Shown here one piece after another: positions 34,871 through 45,400 of a stretch of DNA of 64,000 nucleotides. The DNA comes from Alkalitalea saponilacus (GTDB taxonomy: Bacteria; Bacteroidota; Bacteroidia; Bacteroidales; Marinilabiliaceae), in contig NZ_FUYV01000001.1 in the NCBI RefSeq assembly GCF_900168165.1, forward strand, positions 62,001 through 126,000. Direction: 5' to 3'. The translations under genes and the position numbers were made by a program. Positions within the stretch are counted from its first letter, which is position 1. Every line of letters starts with the position of its first letter. The notes beneath the pieces were generated by a model, which saw nothing but the letters and a program-made list of their open reading frames with translations, had not been told where the DNA came from and did no database searches.

Positions 34871-35187
34871 AGAGTAACCCCTTCTCTTAGAACATGCTTA
34901 ATTATATGTCCTGTAATTTCTTTTTTAGAGTTTATCTCATCTTCACTTTGAATTAAAATATCTGCTGGAATTTTTAACTGTGCCAATTCTTTTCTCAAAA
35001 CAGATTTAAGAGTTCTTTTTCTTCTGATATCTATTGTTTCTTTAGTTATAATAAGAAAATCATAATCACTATCATCGCGATTATCTCTTCTTGCACGAGA
35101 GCCAAATAAGAGAATCCTACTATTAGGGAGTATCCTATTAACTATATCTCTTATAATTGATAATGTATTTGTATTATCATTAATCAT
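34867..35187 (-). CDS. Minimal nucleotidyltransferase (MNT)
   Basis: 106 residues with the DNA-polymerase-beta-like motif GSRARRDNRDDSDYDFLI, i.e. GS plus the two metal-binding aspartates in DYD. A third acidic strand lies around ADILIQSEDE. It precedes the HEPN gene with a 4-nt overlap. A -7 element, TATTTTTG on the minus strand at 35208-35215, lies 21 nt upstream, so the pair has its own promoter. It is visibly AT-richer than metF and metH on either side, consistent with insertion. Confidence 0.88.
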   Translation of the reverse strand: MINDNTNTLSIIRDIVNRILPNSRILLFGSRARRDNRDDSDYDFLIITKETIDIRRKRTLKSVLRKELAQLKIPADILIQSEDEINSKKEITGHIIKHVLREGVTL

Positions 35188-35318
35188 CTGGCTGGTTTTT
35201 GTTTAACCAAAAATAATCAAAATTTTGCAACGATTAGTGTCTTCTGGTGTAATTTGCTTGTATATAGAGAACCATACGACATTGAAGTTTACTATATGAA
35301 TTTTTTCTATATCAAAAA

Positions 35319-38300
35319 TCAATACGCCAAATTTACGGGAAACCATTTTTCTGTATCACGAAGCGGCCAGCCTTTTCTGTTTGCTAAATCTTCCACCTGG
35401 TCGCGCTGCACTTTACCAATTCCAAAGTAAACGGCTTCGGGATGTGCCAGATAAATTCCACTTACCGATGCATTTGGATACATGCTGAAATGCTCTGTGA
35501 GAGAAATTCCGGCATTCTTTTCTGCCTCAATCAAATCGAAAAGCGTACGCTTTTCGCTGTGGTCAGGGCAGGCCGGATAACCCAACGCCGGCCTGATTCC
35601 TCTGTATCTCTCACGAATCAGATTGGCATGATTAAACTCTTCGTCAGATGCATATCCCCAAAACTCTTTTCGCACCCTGAAATGCATCAGTTCAGCAAAA
35701 GCTTCGGCCAGGCGGTCGGCCAGTGATTTTAGCAAAATGGCACTGTAATCGTCGTTGGCAGCCTCATATTTTTCAATCCACGGCTCAATGCCTTCCCCTG
35801 CCGAAACAGCAAAGGCACCAACGTAATCCTGTTTGCCACTGTCGCCGGGGGCCACAAAATCAGACAGGCAATAGTAATGCTTTTTCCCGGCTTTCTCCTG
35901 CTGCTCACGTAAATGATGGAATGTGCAAAGCTTTTTATCTGCCTGTTGATGGTCGTACACGTCTATGTCGTCGCCATTGGCATTGGCCGGAAATAGGCCA
36001 ATCACCGCACGGGCTTTTACCATTTGCTGCTCCTTTATTAGTTGCAGCATGGCCATGGCATCATCCCACAACTTTAAAGCTTCCCGGGCTTTATCTTTGG
36101 CACTTTCGGAACTGAATTTGGCCAGCCACTCGTCAGGGGTAATGGTTTTGTTTACCTTCTCAATGTCATCATAGCTCCCGGTAAGCCTCCAGGCATGGAA
36201 AAAGAATGTCCAGTCAATGAACGGAATAATCTCATCCAACGGATAGTCGTCAAAAACCGTGATGCCTAATTTCTTTGGTGTAACGATTTCAGTTTTATCC
36301 CAGTCAATATGATACTTATTTCGGCGTGCTTCTTCAATGGGAAGATACTTTTTCTCCTTTTTGTTGCTGTTGGCCTGTCGCAAAGCTTCATACTCTTCCC
36401 TGATTTTGCCGGTATAAGAATCAACATCCTTTTTGGACATCAGAGCTCCTACCACCTGCGCACTTTGCGAAGCATCCTTAACGTAGATAACCGGCCCCGA
36501 GTACGACGGTTCTATTTTTACGGCAGTATGCACCTTTGATGTGGTAGCACCTCCAATCAGAAGTGGCATTTTCATGCCACGCCGCTCCATCTCTTTGGCA
36601 ACATTTACCATCTCTTCCAGCGAAGGCGTTATCAAACCGCTAAGACCAACAATGTCCACCTCCTGATTTACAGCTTCCTGCAAAATGCGGTCGGTTGGCA
36701 CCATCACGCCTAAATCTATTACATCATAATTATTGCAGGCAAGAATAACACCTACAATATTTTTTCCTATATCGTGTACATCTCCTTTAACCGTGGCCAT
36801 TAGAATACGGCCGGCTTTGGAGGATGCATTACCTGCAGCTTTTTTCTCTTCTTCAATGAAAGGTTGCAACCATGCAACCGCTTTTTTCATAACCCTTGCC
36901 GTTTTTACCACTTGTGGTAAAAACATCTTTCCCGAACCAAACAGGTCGCCAACAATATTCATCCCATCCATCAGGGGGCCTTCAATGATGTCGATGGCAA
37001 ATGGATATTTTTCGCGAGCTTCGGGTAAATCTTCTAAAAGATAATTGTCGATACCCTTTATCAGAGAATGATGTAAACGTTCCTCCAAAGAGCCACTGCG
37101 CCACGCGTCTTTTGACGCGGCGGCTTTTTCTCCTCCCGTATCTTTGTAGCTTTCCGCTTTCTCTATAAGTCTTTCCGTGGCATCGTCCCTTCGGTTCAGT
37201 ACCACATCTTCAACAAGAGTTAATAAATCAGGCTCAATTTCATCGTATATCTGCAACATTCCGGGATTTACAATCCCCATATCCATTCCTGCCTTAATGG
37301 CATGAAACAAAAAGACCGAGTGAATGGCCTCACGCACGATGTTATTTCCGCGGAACGAAAAAGAAAGGTTACTGACACCACCGCTAATCCTTGCATATGG
37401 AAGGTTCTCTTTAATCCAGCGGGTGGCATTGATAAAATCCACCCCATAATTATTATGCTCTTCTATTCCTGTGGCAATGGCCAGCACATTGGGGTCGAAT
37501 ATAATATCCTGAGGTGGGACTCCCGCCTTTTCAGTCAATAGCCGATAGGCGCGTTCGCAAATTTCTATGCGTCGCTCAAATGTATCTGCCTGACCTTTCT
37601 CGTCAAAAGCCATTACCACCATGGCAGCTCCGTACTCTTTAATTTTTTCGGCCTGCTCAAGAAATGGCTCTTCGCCTTCCTTAAGGCTGATGGAGTTCAC
37701 CACACATTTTCCCTGCATGCATTTCAGGCCTGCTTCCAGCACTTCCCAGCGGGAACTGTCAATCATGAATGGCAGCCTTGCTATTTCCGGTTCCGATGCC
37801 ATCAAATTCAGGAAAGTAACCATCTCCTTCTTTGCATCCAACATGGCATCGTCCATGTTCACATCAATGATTTGGGCACCACCATCCACCTGGTCTCTGG
37901 CAATGGAAAGTGCCTCGTCGTAAAGCTCATCGCGAATAAGGCGGGCAAACTTTCGTGAGCCTGCCACATTTGTACGCTCCCCAATATTTACAAAGTTTGA
38001 TTCGGGATTGATGACCAAAGGCTCCAGACCGCTCAACATGGTGGTGGGCTCCAATTTTTTTGGAACATGAGGTTTTGCATCCTCAACCAGTTTTGCAAAA
38101 GCGGCAATGTGTTCGGGTGTTGTACCACAACACCCACCTACGATGTTCACCAGTCCGTTATTAAGATAATCCCAAATTTGCGGAGACATCTCTTCGGGAG
38201 TTTCATCATATTCCCCAAACTGGTTTGGAAGTCCGGCATTTGGATATGCACTGATATAGCATTGAGTTTTCCGTCCCAGTTCCTCAACATAAGTTCTTAA

Positions 38301-39053
38301 GTCCCTTGCCCCAAAAGAGCAGTTCAGACCAATTGAAAACAGCGTAAAATGCGATACCGATATAATAAAAGCCTCCAGTGTTTGTCCCGAAAGTGTGCGG
38401 CCACTGGCATCGGCAACCGTTACCGATACCATAATAGGCATCTCTTCCAGTTTGCGGCTCTTTAAAACCTTCTGAATTCCGTAAAGTGCTGCTTTTGCAT
38501 TGAGGGTATCAAAAATGGTTTCCAGCAGAAGAACATCGGCACCACCGTCAATCAGACCGTGCACCTGTTCGGCATATACTTCCACCAAATCATTAAAAGT
38601 AACCGCTCGGTATCCCGGATTGTTTACATCGGGCGAAAGAGAAGCCGTTTTATTGGTTGGCCCCAGAGCTCCTGCTACAAACCGAGGCCTCTCAGGCGTG
38701 GAAAACTTTTTTGCTGCATCGGAAGCCAGCCGTGCCGACTCTTTGTTCAACTCATATGTAATCGACTCCATTTCATAGTCGGCCTGCGATATGCGATTGG
38801 CATTAAAAGTGTTGGTTTCAATGATGTCGGAACCGGCTTCTAAATATTTCTCGTGAATGGTTGATATGATATCAGGTCGGGTTAAAGACAACAAATCATT
38901 GTTTCCCTGAACCGAACAGGGGTGGTCTTTAAATCTGTCACCTCTAAAATCCTCTTCTTTCAGTTTGTATTGCTGAATAAGACTACCCATTGCTCCATCC
39001 AACAACAATATCCGTTCTTTTACTGCTTTCTCCAGTAATTCTCTTTTCGTCAT
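35319..39053 (-). CDS. metH: Cobalamin-dependent methionine synthase
   Basis: 1244 residues, full-length four-module enzyme. Homocysteine module with zinc ligands Cys308 and Cys309 (GGCCGTT) and the earlier cysteine in [12 protein letters not shown]; folate module starting near [10 protein letters not shown]; cobalamin module with DVHDIGKN and the axial-ligand His760; AdoMet reactivation module ending in [22 protein letters not shown]. It transfers the methyl group of 5-methyl-THF to homocysteine. Start at 39053. The leader of about 125 nt carries a hairpin but no recognisable cobalamin riboswitch. Confidence 0.97.
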   Translation of the reverse strand: MTKRELLEKAVKERILLLDGAMGSLIQQYKLKEEDFRGDRFKDHPCSVQGNNDLLSLTRPDIISTIHEKYLEAGSDIIETNTFNANRISQADYEMESITYELNKESARLASDAAKKFSTPERPRFVAGALGPTNKTASLSPDVNNPGYRAVTFNDLVEVYAEQVHGLIDGGADVLLLETIFDTLNAKAALYGIQKVLKSRKLEEMPIMVSVTVADASGRTLSGQTLEAFIISVSHFTLFSIGLNCSFGARDLRTYVEELGRKTQCYISAYPNAGLPNQFGEYDETPEEMSPQIWDYLNNGLVNIVGGCCGTTPEHIAAFAKLVEDAKPHVPKKLEPTTMLSGLEPLVINPESNFVNIGERTNVAGSRKFARLIRDELYDEALSIARDQVDGGAQIIDVNMDDAMLDAKKEMVTFLNLMASEPEIARLPFMIDSSRWEVLEAGLKCMQGKCVVNSISLKEGEEPFLEQAEKIKEYGAAMVVMAFDEKGQADTFERRIEICERAYRLLTEKAGVPPQDIIFDPNVLAIATGIEEHNNYGVDFINATRWIKENLPYARISGGVSNLSFSFRGNNIVREAIHSVFLFHAIKAGMDMGIVNPGMLQIYDEIEPDLLTLVEDVVLNRRDDATERLIEKAESYKDTGGEKAAASKDAWRSGSLEERLHHSLIKGIDNYLLEDLPEAREKYPFAIDIIEGPLMDGMNIVGDLFGSGKMFLPQVVKTARVMKKAVAWLQPFIEEEKKAAGNASSKAGRILMATVKGDVHDIGKNIVGVILACNNYDVIDLGVMVPTDRILQEAVNQEVDIVGLSGLITPSLEEMVNVAKEMERRGMKMPLLIGGATTSKVHTAVKIEPSYSGPVIYVKDASQSAQVVGALMSKKDVDSYTGKIREEYEALRQANSNKKEKKYLPIEEARRNKYHIDWDKTEIVTPKKLGITVFDDYPLDEIIPFIDWTFFFHAWRLTGSYDDIEKVNKTITPDEWLAKFSSESAKDKAREALKLWDDAMAMLQLIKEQQMVKARAVIGLFPANANGDDIDVYDHQQADKKLCTFHHLREQQEKAGKKHYYCLSDFVAPGDSGKQDYVGAFAVSAGEGIEPWIEKYEAANDDYSAILLKSLADRLAEAFAELMHFRVRKEFWGYASDEEFNHANLIRERYRGIRPALGYPACPDHSEKRTLFDLIEAEKNAGISLTEHFSMYPNASVSGIYLAHPEAVYFGIGKVQRDQVEDLANRKGWPLRDTEKWFPVNLAY

Positions 39054-39076
39054 AATGCCAAATAGTTGTCATATGT

Positions 39077-39098
39077 CCGGTTAATAAATTAAAACCGG
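39077..39098 (-). other. Hairpin in the metH leader
   Basis: CCGGTT/AACCGG arms (39077-39082, 39093-39098) with an AT-rich loop, 24 nt before the metH start. It could sequester the start region. No known riboswitch core was recognised around it. Confidence 0.4.
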
Positions 39099-39184
39099 AA
39101 CAAAAATTTCAATTATGTAATGCAATAAAATTCTAACCATTCGAATTATATCGCACAATATTTTAAGTATTTATCTGTCAAAGG

Positions 39185-39226
39185 CAAAGATAAGCATAAA
39201 TTATAGTAAATACCTTAAGGTATTTA
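39185..39226 (-). promoter_or_regulatory. metH promoter -7 element with overlapping 20-bp palindrome
   Basis: Minus-strand TATCTTTG at 39185-39192. A perfect 20-bp palindrome (39207-39226, TAAATACCTT and its complement) covers the position expected for the -33 element, as a repressor operator would. It lies 13 nt after the araC stop, so a role in araC termination is the alternative, but no T-run follows. Confidence 0.5.
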
Positions 39227-39238
39227 TACAAGAGGGGG

Positions 39239-40123
39239 TCATTTCATAAACTGACGCAAATAATCACGAGGCGTCATCCGCATCCGTTCTTTGAAAAACC
39301 GATTAAAATTGGAAAGATTGTTGAATCCGGTTTCAAAGCAAATCCTTGAAATTGAATAATCTGTGTTCTGCAATAACTTACAAGCATAATCAATTCGCAT
39401 ATCATTGATATACTGAACAAGTGTTTTTCCTGTTTTCCCTTTAAAATACCGGGTAAAAGAGGCGGGATTCATTCCAGACAGGCTTGCTACTTGCTCAAGC
39501 GTAATTTTATCAGTATAGTTGAGATTAATGAAGTTGATGATTTTTTTTAAACGGTCATCGGTTACATCGGGGGGGATGACCTCATTATTTCCGGTTCCCA
39601 GTTGCCGGCACTTTTTAGTGCCGGCCATTTCGTTCAATATTTGCAGCAGTAAAATAAACCTGTTAAAACCTTTTTCTTCATACAACAATTTTAGTTTTGG
39701 CTCTAAAGTCAACGCGAAACTCTTTTCAAAAAATACTCCCGACTTTGATTTTTCCAATAGATTTTTAATCAAACCAAGTTCAGGATAATTGGTTAAGGCC
39801 TGCTCCAAGAAATCCGACCTGAACTGAACCACAATGGCATTCACATGCTGGTTTTCATCGCGGTCTGAAGTATGCTCGTCGTTTCTCCAATAGTGCGGAA
39901 CCTGGCTGCCAACTATTACCAAATCACCTTCCTCAAATGGCTCCATATTATCTGCAACAAACCGGGTCCCTCTGCTGCGCATGATGTAAACAATTTCATA
40001 TTCGCTATGAAAATGCCATGGAAAAGTAAAATGTGGAAAATCGTTCCACTTTACCCTTATGGGACTGCCTCCGGGAATAACTACCCGTTCATGCATGATA
40101 TCTGATAATCTGCTCTTTTCCAT
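39239..40123 (-). CDS. AraC-family transcriptional regulator
   Basis: 294 residues from ATG 40123. A longer start at 40144 would overlap the gene's own -7 element (TATATTTG on the minus strand, 40142-40149). An N-terminal cupin-like sensing domain (FPHFTFPWHFHSEYEIVYIMRSRGTRFVADN) is followed by the C-terminal double helix-turn-helix (IRLEQVASLSGMNPASFTRYFKGKTG-like and ISRICFETGFNNLSNFNRFFK). It is divergent from the SDR-uxuA operon and very probably senses a uronate or a derivative. Candidate direct-repeat operators lie between the genes. Confidence 0.92.
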   Translation of the reverse strand: MEKSRLSDIMHERVVIPGGSPIRVKWNDFPHFTFPWHFHSEYEIVYIMRSRGTRFVADNMEPFEEGDLVIVGSQVPHYWRNDEHTSDRDENQHVNAIVVQFRSDFLEQALTNYPELGLIKNLLEKSKSGVFFEKSFALTLEPKLKLLYEEKGFNRFILLLQILNEMAGTKKCRQLGTGNNEVIPPDVTDDRLKKIINFINLNYTDKITLEQVASLSGMNPASFTRYFKGKTGKTLVQYINDMRIDYACKLLQNTDYSISRICFETGFNNLSNFNRFFKERMRMTPRDYLRQFMK

Positions 40124-40137
40124 TTTAACGTCCTTGG

Positions 40138-40170
40138 AATGCAAATATAATACATTTTAATGCATATATA
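40138..40170 (+). promoter_or_regulatory. Candidate AraC-type operator: two 12-bp direct repeats, 21 bp apart
   Basis: AATGCAAATATA (40138-40149) and AATGCATATATA (40159-40170) differ at one base and are offset by 21 bp, two helical turns. The proximal copy ends 3 nt before the -33 box of the SDR-uxuA promoter. This is the classic layout of an AraC activator site; the distal copy overlaps the araC -7 element, which would also allow autoregulation. Confidence 0.6.
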
Positions 40171-40173
40171 CTA

Positions 40174-40205
40174 TTTGTATTGATGCTGATTCATGAATAC
40201 TTTTG
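40174..40205 (+). promoter_or_regulatory. Promoter of the SDR-uxuA operon
   Basis: TTTG (40174-40177), 20-nt spacer, TACTTTTG (40198-40205): a full match to the Bacteroidota housekeeping promoter. The leader to ATG 40273 is about 60 nt. Confidence 0.7.
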
Positions 40206-40272
40206 TTGTCTCAAATCTTTGCTCAAGCCTTTAAATATGAGTGTTTTTGTTAATTTTTATTAATCTTGTTTT

Positions 40273-41088
40273 ATGCAGCAATCATTATTTGATATAAGTG
40301 GGAAGATAGCCATCGTAACAGGTGGTGGTGGCGTTTTGGGAAGTAGTATTTCTGAGAACCTTCTAAAGAACGGAGCTAAAGTTATCATACTGGATATCCG
40401 TCAGGAAGCTTTGGACGCAAGACTGGAGAAGCTTCAAACATTGGGAGAAGTGACCGGTCTTACCTGTAATGTTCTTGATATGGAGAGCCTTCGGAACGTG
40501 CGCCAGCAAATTAAGGAACAATACGGAAGAATTGATATTCTGGTAAATGCTGCCGGAGGAAATACTCCTGGAGGGACATTGACAGAAGAGCAAACAATAT
40601 TCGACCTGAAAATGGAGGACTTCCATAAAGTAACCGACCTCAATCTTACCGGAACCATTTATCCCTCCATTGTTTTTGGTGAGGTGATGGCCGAACAGGG
40701 AGAAGGAAGCATCGTCAATATTTCTTCCATGGCAACTTACTCAGCCATAACCCGCGTACCGGGTTATTCAGTTGCAAAAACCGGAGTGAACATATTTACC
40801 CAGTGGCTGGCAATGGAAATGGCAACTAAGTTCAACGAAAAAATCAGGGTAAATGCCATTGCACCAGGTTTTTTTATTGGCGACCAAAATCGTGCTGTTC
40901 TTATCAATCCTGACGGTTCATTAACCGAAAGAAGTAAAAAAGTGATAGCCAGAACACCCATGAAACGCTTTGGAGACATCTCCGAGCTAAATGGCATTGT
41001 TCAGTTCCTTTGCAGCAATGCAGCCAGTTTTATAACCGGAACCATTATTCCGGTGGACGGAGGATTCAGTTCCTTCAGCGGAGTGTAA
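40273..41088 (+). CDS. SDR-type D-mannonate oxidoreductase (fructuronate reductase)
   Basis: 271 residues, classical SDR: TGGGGVLG cofactor loop (VTGGGGVLGSSI), NAAGG, active-site serine in NISSMA and Tyr-x-x-x-Lys as YSVAK. The C-terminus PVDGGFSSFSG is the usual family ending. Its direct pairing with uxuA identifies the probable reaction as fructuronate to mannonate. In Bacteroidota this SDR replaces the unrelated long-chain UxuB. It starts about 60 nt after an AraC-controlled promoter, 35 nt before uxuA. Confidence 0.88.
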   Translation: MQQSLFDISGKIAIVTGGGGVLGSSISENLLKNGAKVIILDIRQEALDARLEKLQTLGEVTGLTCNVLDMESLRNVRQQIKEQYGRIDILVNAAGGNTPGGTLTEEQTIFDLKMEDFHKVTDLNLTGTIYPSIVFGEVMAEQGEGSIVNISSMATYSAITRVPGYSVAKTGVNIFTQWLAMEMATKFNEKIRVNAIAPGFFIGDQNRAVLINPDGSLTERSKKVIARTPMKRFGDISELNGIVQFLCSNAASFITGTIIPVDGGFSSFSGV

Positions 41089-41123
41089 TTCATTACCATC
41101 AGAAAAAATTAAAACAAAGAAAC

Positions 41124-42326
41124 ATGGCTTTTGAAAAGACCTGGAGGTGGTTCGGTGAGAAAGACACAGTCTCATTGGCAGAGCTAAAACAAATTGGAAT
41201 TGAAGGAATAGTCACGGCACTTCATCATATTCCAAACGGCGAAGTATGGCCGGTAGAAGAAATCATGCGTGTAAAAAACATGATTGAATCATACGGCATG
41301 AAATGGAGCGTGGTTGAGAGCTTGCCTGTTTCGGAAGGAATCAAAATTAAATCAGCAGACCGTCCCAGACTTATAAAAAACTATCAGGAGTCACTCAGAA
41401 ACTTAGGGAAATGTGGCATCGACACCGTTTGCTATAATTTCATGCCGGTTCTTGATTGGGTCAGAACCGATTTACATTACAAACTACCATCAGGAGGTGA
41501 AGTGATGTATTTCGATTTTCCAACCTTTGTTGCATTCGATGCCTTTATTCTGAAACGCCCCGGAGCCGAAAACGATTACCCAAAAGAGATAGTAGAAAAG
41601 GCCAGAGAAAAGTTCCGGAAATTGAGTGCCGAAGAGGCAGAAACTCTTGCTTATAATATCATTGTGGTTACCCAGGGATTTATAGATGGAGCTGTAGATG
41701 GCTCAACCCCCGACTATAAAAAAGCATTTCTGAGCTTCATTGATACATACAAAGAGATTGACCGCGATAAGCTGCGTCAGCATCTGGGGGATTTTCTGAA
41801 GGATGTTGTTCCTGTAGCGGAAGAATCCGGGGTTCGATTGGCCATACATCCGGACGACCCGCCATTTCCGGTTCTTGGCCTTCCAAGAATTGCCAGCACA
41901 AAGGAAGATTTTGAGTGGATTGTAAACCAGTATGATTCCATATCAAATGGTGTCACATTCTGTACCGGTTCCCTCTCCGTAAGAAGCAGTCACCTCCTTG
42001 TGGATATGGTGAAATCATTTGGTCATCGCATTCACTTCCTCCATCTTAGGAACAATGTTCTGTTACCCGACGGATGTTTTCATGAATATGGACATATCCA
42101 CGGTTGTGTAGATATGTATGAGGTGGTTAAAGCACTTCTTGTGGAGCAAAAAAGAAGAATGAACGAAGGGAGAAACGATTTCAGAATGCCGGTTCGCCCC
42201 GATCATGGAATAAAAATGCTTGATGATTATAACCGTTCAGCTAATCCTGGTTATCCTTTGATAGGCAGAATGAAAGGGCTTGCTGAGCTAACAGGATTGG
42301 AGATGGGGATAGAACGTATGTTGTAA
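41124..42326 (+). CDS. uxuA: Mannonate dehydratase
   Basis: 400 residues from ATG 41124; the frame extends to 41010, inside the SDR gene. Starts with EKTWRWFGEKDTVSLAELKQIGIEGIVTALHHIPNGEVW, the family signature, and carries the metal-ligand segments MAIHPDDPPFPVLGLPRI, FCTGSL and VRPDHG. Dehydrates D-mannonate to 2-keto-3-deoxygluconate in glucuronate catabolism. KDG kinase and aldolase are not in the window. Co-transcribed with the SDR. Confidence 0.96.
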   Translation: MAFEKTWRWFGEKDTVSLAELKQIGIEGIVTALHHIPNGEVWPVEEIMRVKNMIESYGMKWSVVESLPVSEGIKIKSADRPRLIKNYQESLRNLGKCGIDTVCYNFMPVLDWVRTDLHYKLPSGGEVMYFDFPTFVAFDAFILKRPGAENDYPKEIVEKAREKFRKLSAEEAETLAYNIIVVTQGFIDGAVDGSTPDYKKAFLSFIDTYKEIDRDKLRQHLGDFLKDVVPVAEESGVRLAIHPDDPPFPVLGLPRIASTKEDFEWIVNQYDSISNGVTFCTGSLSVRSSHLLVDMVKSFGHRIHFLHLRNNVLLPDGCFHEYGHIHGCVDMYEVVKALLVEQKRRMNEGRNDFRMPVRPDHGIKMLDDYNRSANPGYPLIGRMKGLAELTGLEMGIERML

Positions 42327-42450
42327 TACTCTTGGGGGAAATTTTCGCATGGCACAGCTTTTTTTCTTATCTTCAACCTGTAAAAATTAACCTGAGATTT
42401 AACAACGGCAGAAGCTCCCCCTCTCTGCGACAAACACCACTTAATCTGCC

Positions 42451-45400
42451 ATGAGTGAGACCCTTCTTGAAGCCCTTATGCAACTTTTTGCTTTGCTCAC
42501 CGATGTTAAAAAGGAGAGCAGAACAGGGCGTGCGCACTCATTGGTCAGCGATTTTCTCTCAAAACATTTCAGCAAGGAGTATGTCGATCAATATCTGGGC
42601 CGGTTTGAAGTCTATCTTAACAGATACCACTCACAAGCAGACAGTGATGATCAGTCTTTAAAGGATAAACAATCCAGCGACAACAAATCCAGAATACTGA
42701 ACATTGCTTCCAAAATCAACTCTGAACTGGAGCAGGAGCCAAAAGTATTGCTGTTTGTGCAGTTATTGGATTTTCTAAAAAAAGATGACGAGATAGGGGA
42801 AGAGGAGTTTCGTTTTGTTGACCTGTTGGCAGGGAAGTTCCGCATTGCCCAGACGGATTACAATAACATGAAACGTTTCATCATTGATAATCCATTGGAT
42901 GTTCCCGATAAAAACCTTCTGTTATTAATCAGTGGCAACAATGAAAAGCCCCATCCTGATGTAAAACTTTTGTTTAACCCCAAGCAACAGGTGATCGTCT
43001 GGGTTTTGCACATCACAAGTACAAACACCTATATTTTCAGGTATGACGGAGAGCGCAACCTTTATCTAAACGGTCATAAAGTTGAGCGCAACCGCCCGTA
43101 CCCGCTGGCAGTTGGTTCGGTTATAAAGACATCCCGCATGCCGCCGGTTTACTATAGTCGGGTAACAGAGCAATTCATACATCAGAAAGAAACCGGTCGA
43201 ATCATTTTCCGGGCAATGGATGTAGCTTATAAATTCAGTAATAATCAAATTGGCATTCATCCATTTAGTTTTACAGGCAGATCCGGGCAACTTGTGGGTA
43301 TTATGGGAGGAAGCGGAACCGGAAAATCCACACTTCTCAACGTTCTTAACGGGAATTATAAACTCAGTTCCGGTAAAATATACATCAATGGTTACGACCT
43401 GCATGCAGAAAAAGAAAATCTACAGGGAGTGATCGGATATGTTCCCCAGGACGACTTGTTAAAAGAGGAACTTACGGTATTTGAAAATCTTTGGTTCAAC
43501 GCCAGACTTTGTTTTAATAACCTCAATAAAGAAGAGATTAAACAACTGGTTGAGAATGCGCTTAAGGATTTTGACCTGGTAGAAGCCCGCGACATGGTGG
43601 TGGGAACACCCCTGAATAAAATTCTCAGCGGAGGTCAACGCAAACGGCTCAATATTGCTCTTGAACTGATTAGAGAGCCGTCAATCTTATTTGTCGATGA
43701 GCCCACTTCTGGATTATCCTCGATGGATTCAGAAAAAGTCATGTTGCTTTTAAAACGTCAGGTTTTAAAAGGGAAACTTGTAATTATCAACATTCACCAG
43801 CCGTCTTCAGACCTTTATAAATTATTAGATAAACTTCTGATGATTGATAAAGGTGGCCGGATCATATTCAATGGCAATCCCATGGATGCCATTGCCTATT
43901 TTAAAAAGGAAGCCAACTACGTCAACCCCGAAGAACGGGAGTGTTATGTTTGCGGAAATGTAAAGACAGAACAACCCCTTCGTATTGTTGAAGCCCGGAT
44001 TGTGAACCCATACGGAAATCTGATCCGGCAACGCAAGGTAAAACCGGAGGACTGGTATCAGCTCTATGTTGAAAACTTTGAAGAGAAGTACGAGTGGAAA
44101 CACAAACGCAACATAACCCGAAAGGAACCGCTTCCCAAAAACTGGTTCAGCATTCCCGGTCGCAAAAAGCAATTTCAGATTTTCGCGTTAAGAGATGCGC
44201 TTTCCAAGCTAAAAGATAAACAATACCTCGCTATAAATATACTGGAAGCTCCTATTCTTGCCATCATTCTTGGGTTTTTTACAAAATTTCTGGTAGGGTC
44301 AGCCGATAATCCTGATCTTTACATTTTCTCTGAAAATGTAAACCTACCAGCTTACCTCTTTATGTGCGTTGTGGTTTCCATGTTTATAGGTTTAAACGTA
44401 AGCGCCGAAGAGATTATAAAGGACAGAAAACTTCTTAAGCGTGAATCGTTTCTAAACCTGAGTCGGTTCAGTTTTCTTAATAGTAAAATACTGGTTTTGT
44501 TTACCATCTCAGCCATTCAGACTTTGAGTTTTGTACTGATTGGTAATTATATTCTGGAAGTTAAGGGGCTAACAATTAGCTATTGGATTATTCTCTTTAG
44601 CACAGCATGTTTTGCAAACATGCTGGGACTTAACATCAGCAGTGGTCTAAATTCCGTTGTTGCTATTTATGTTTTAATTCCTCTCATTTTAATCCCTCAT
44701 CTGTTGTTTAGTGGGGTTATTGTGAGTTACGATAAACTGCATAATTCCATCTCCTCTAAGGAATTTGTGCCAAGAATAGGGGATTTAATGGTAACGCGTT
44801 GGTCCTATGAAGCATTGGCTGTAAATCAGTTTAAAAATAACCGGTACCAGAAGAATTTTTTCTTTGAGGAGATGATCATGAGTCAGAACTCATATTATGC
44901 CAATACATTAATTCCCGAGCTAATAAAAATCAATGATGCAGCAAATTGGGCAAAGGGAAGAAATGACCTTGGCACTTTTAATAATCAGAAAAGAATTCTT
45001 CAAGCTGGGCTGATGCAACTGCAGCAAAAGTATCCCAATCTGGTAACTTTTAGTTTTGATATTCGGAACCTGCCTGAATATACAATTGATATCCACCAAT
45101 CCATCAGTAGCGTTCTTGAGTTGACACGGCAAACATTCAATCGGGAATACCAGCATTTTTCTGCTTTGAAAGATCAGAGAATGCAATCTCTCATAGTAGA
45201 AAAGGGGTCGGTTGATGCTGTTGTGGAATTCAGGCAAAAATTCCATAACGAAGCATTAGCCGATTGGGTAATGGAACGCAAAGAGCCTAAACAATTTGAA
45301 TTTACGGGAGAACAGTTTATACAAAAGCGTCATCCGGTTTTTAAAGAACCATCAGGCCAATGGGGGCGTGCTCACTTTTATTCTCCTGAAAAAAGGATTG

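Noticed and set aside
39054-39178. Cobalamin or S-adenosylmethionine riboswitch in the metH leader
   Set aside because: Too short for a cobalamin riboswitch and no B12-box or SAM-I core could be found; only a small hairpin is present.
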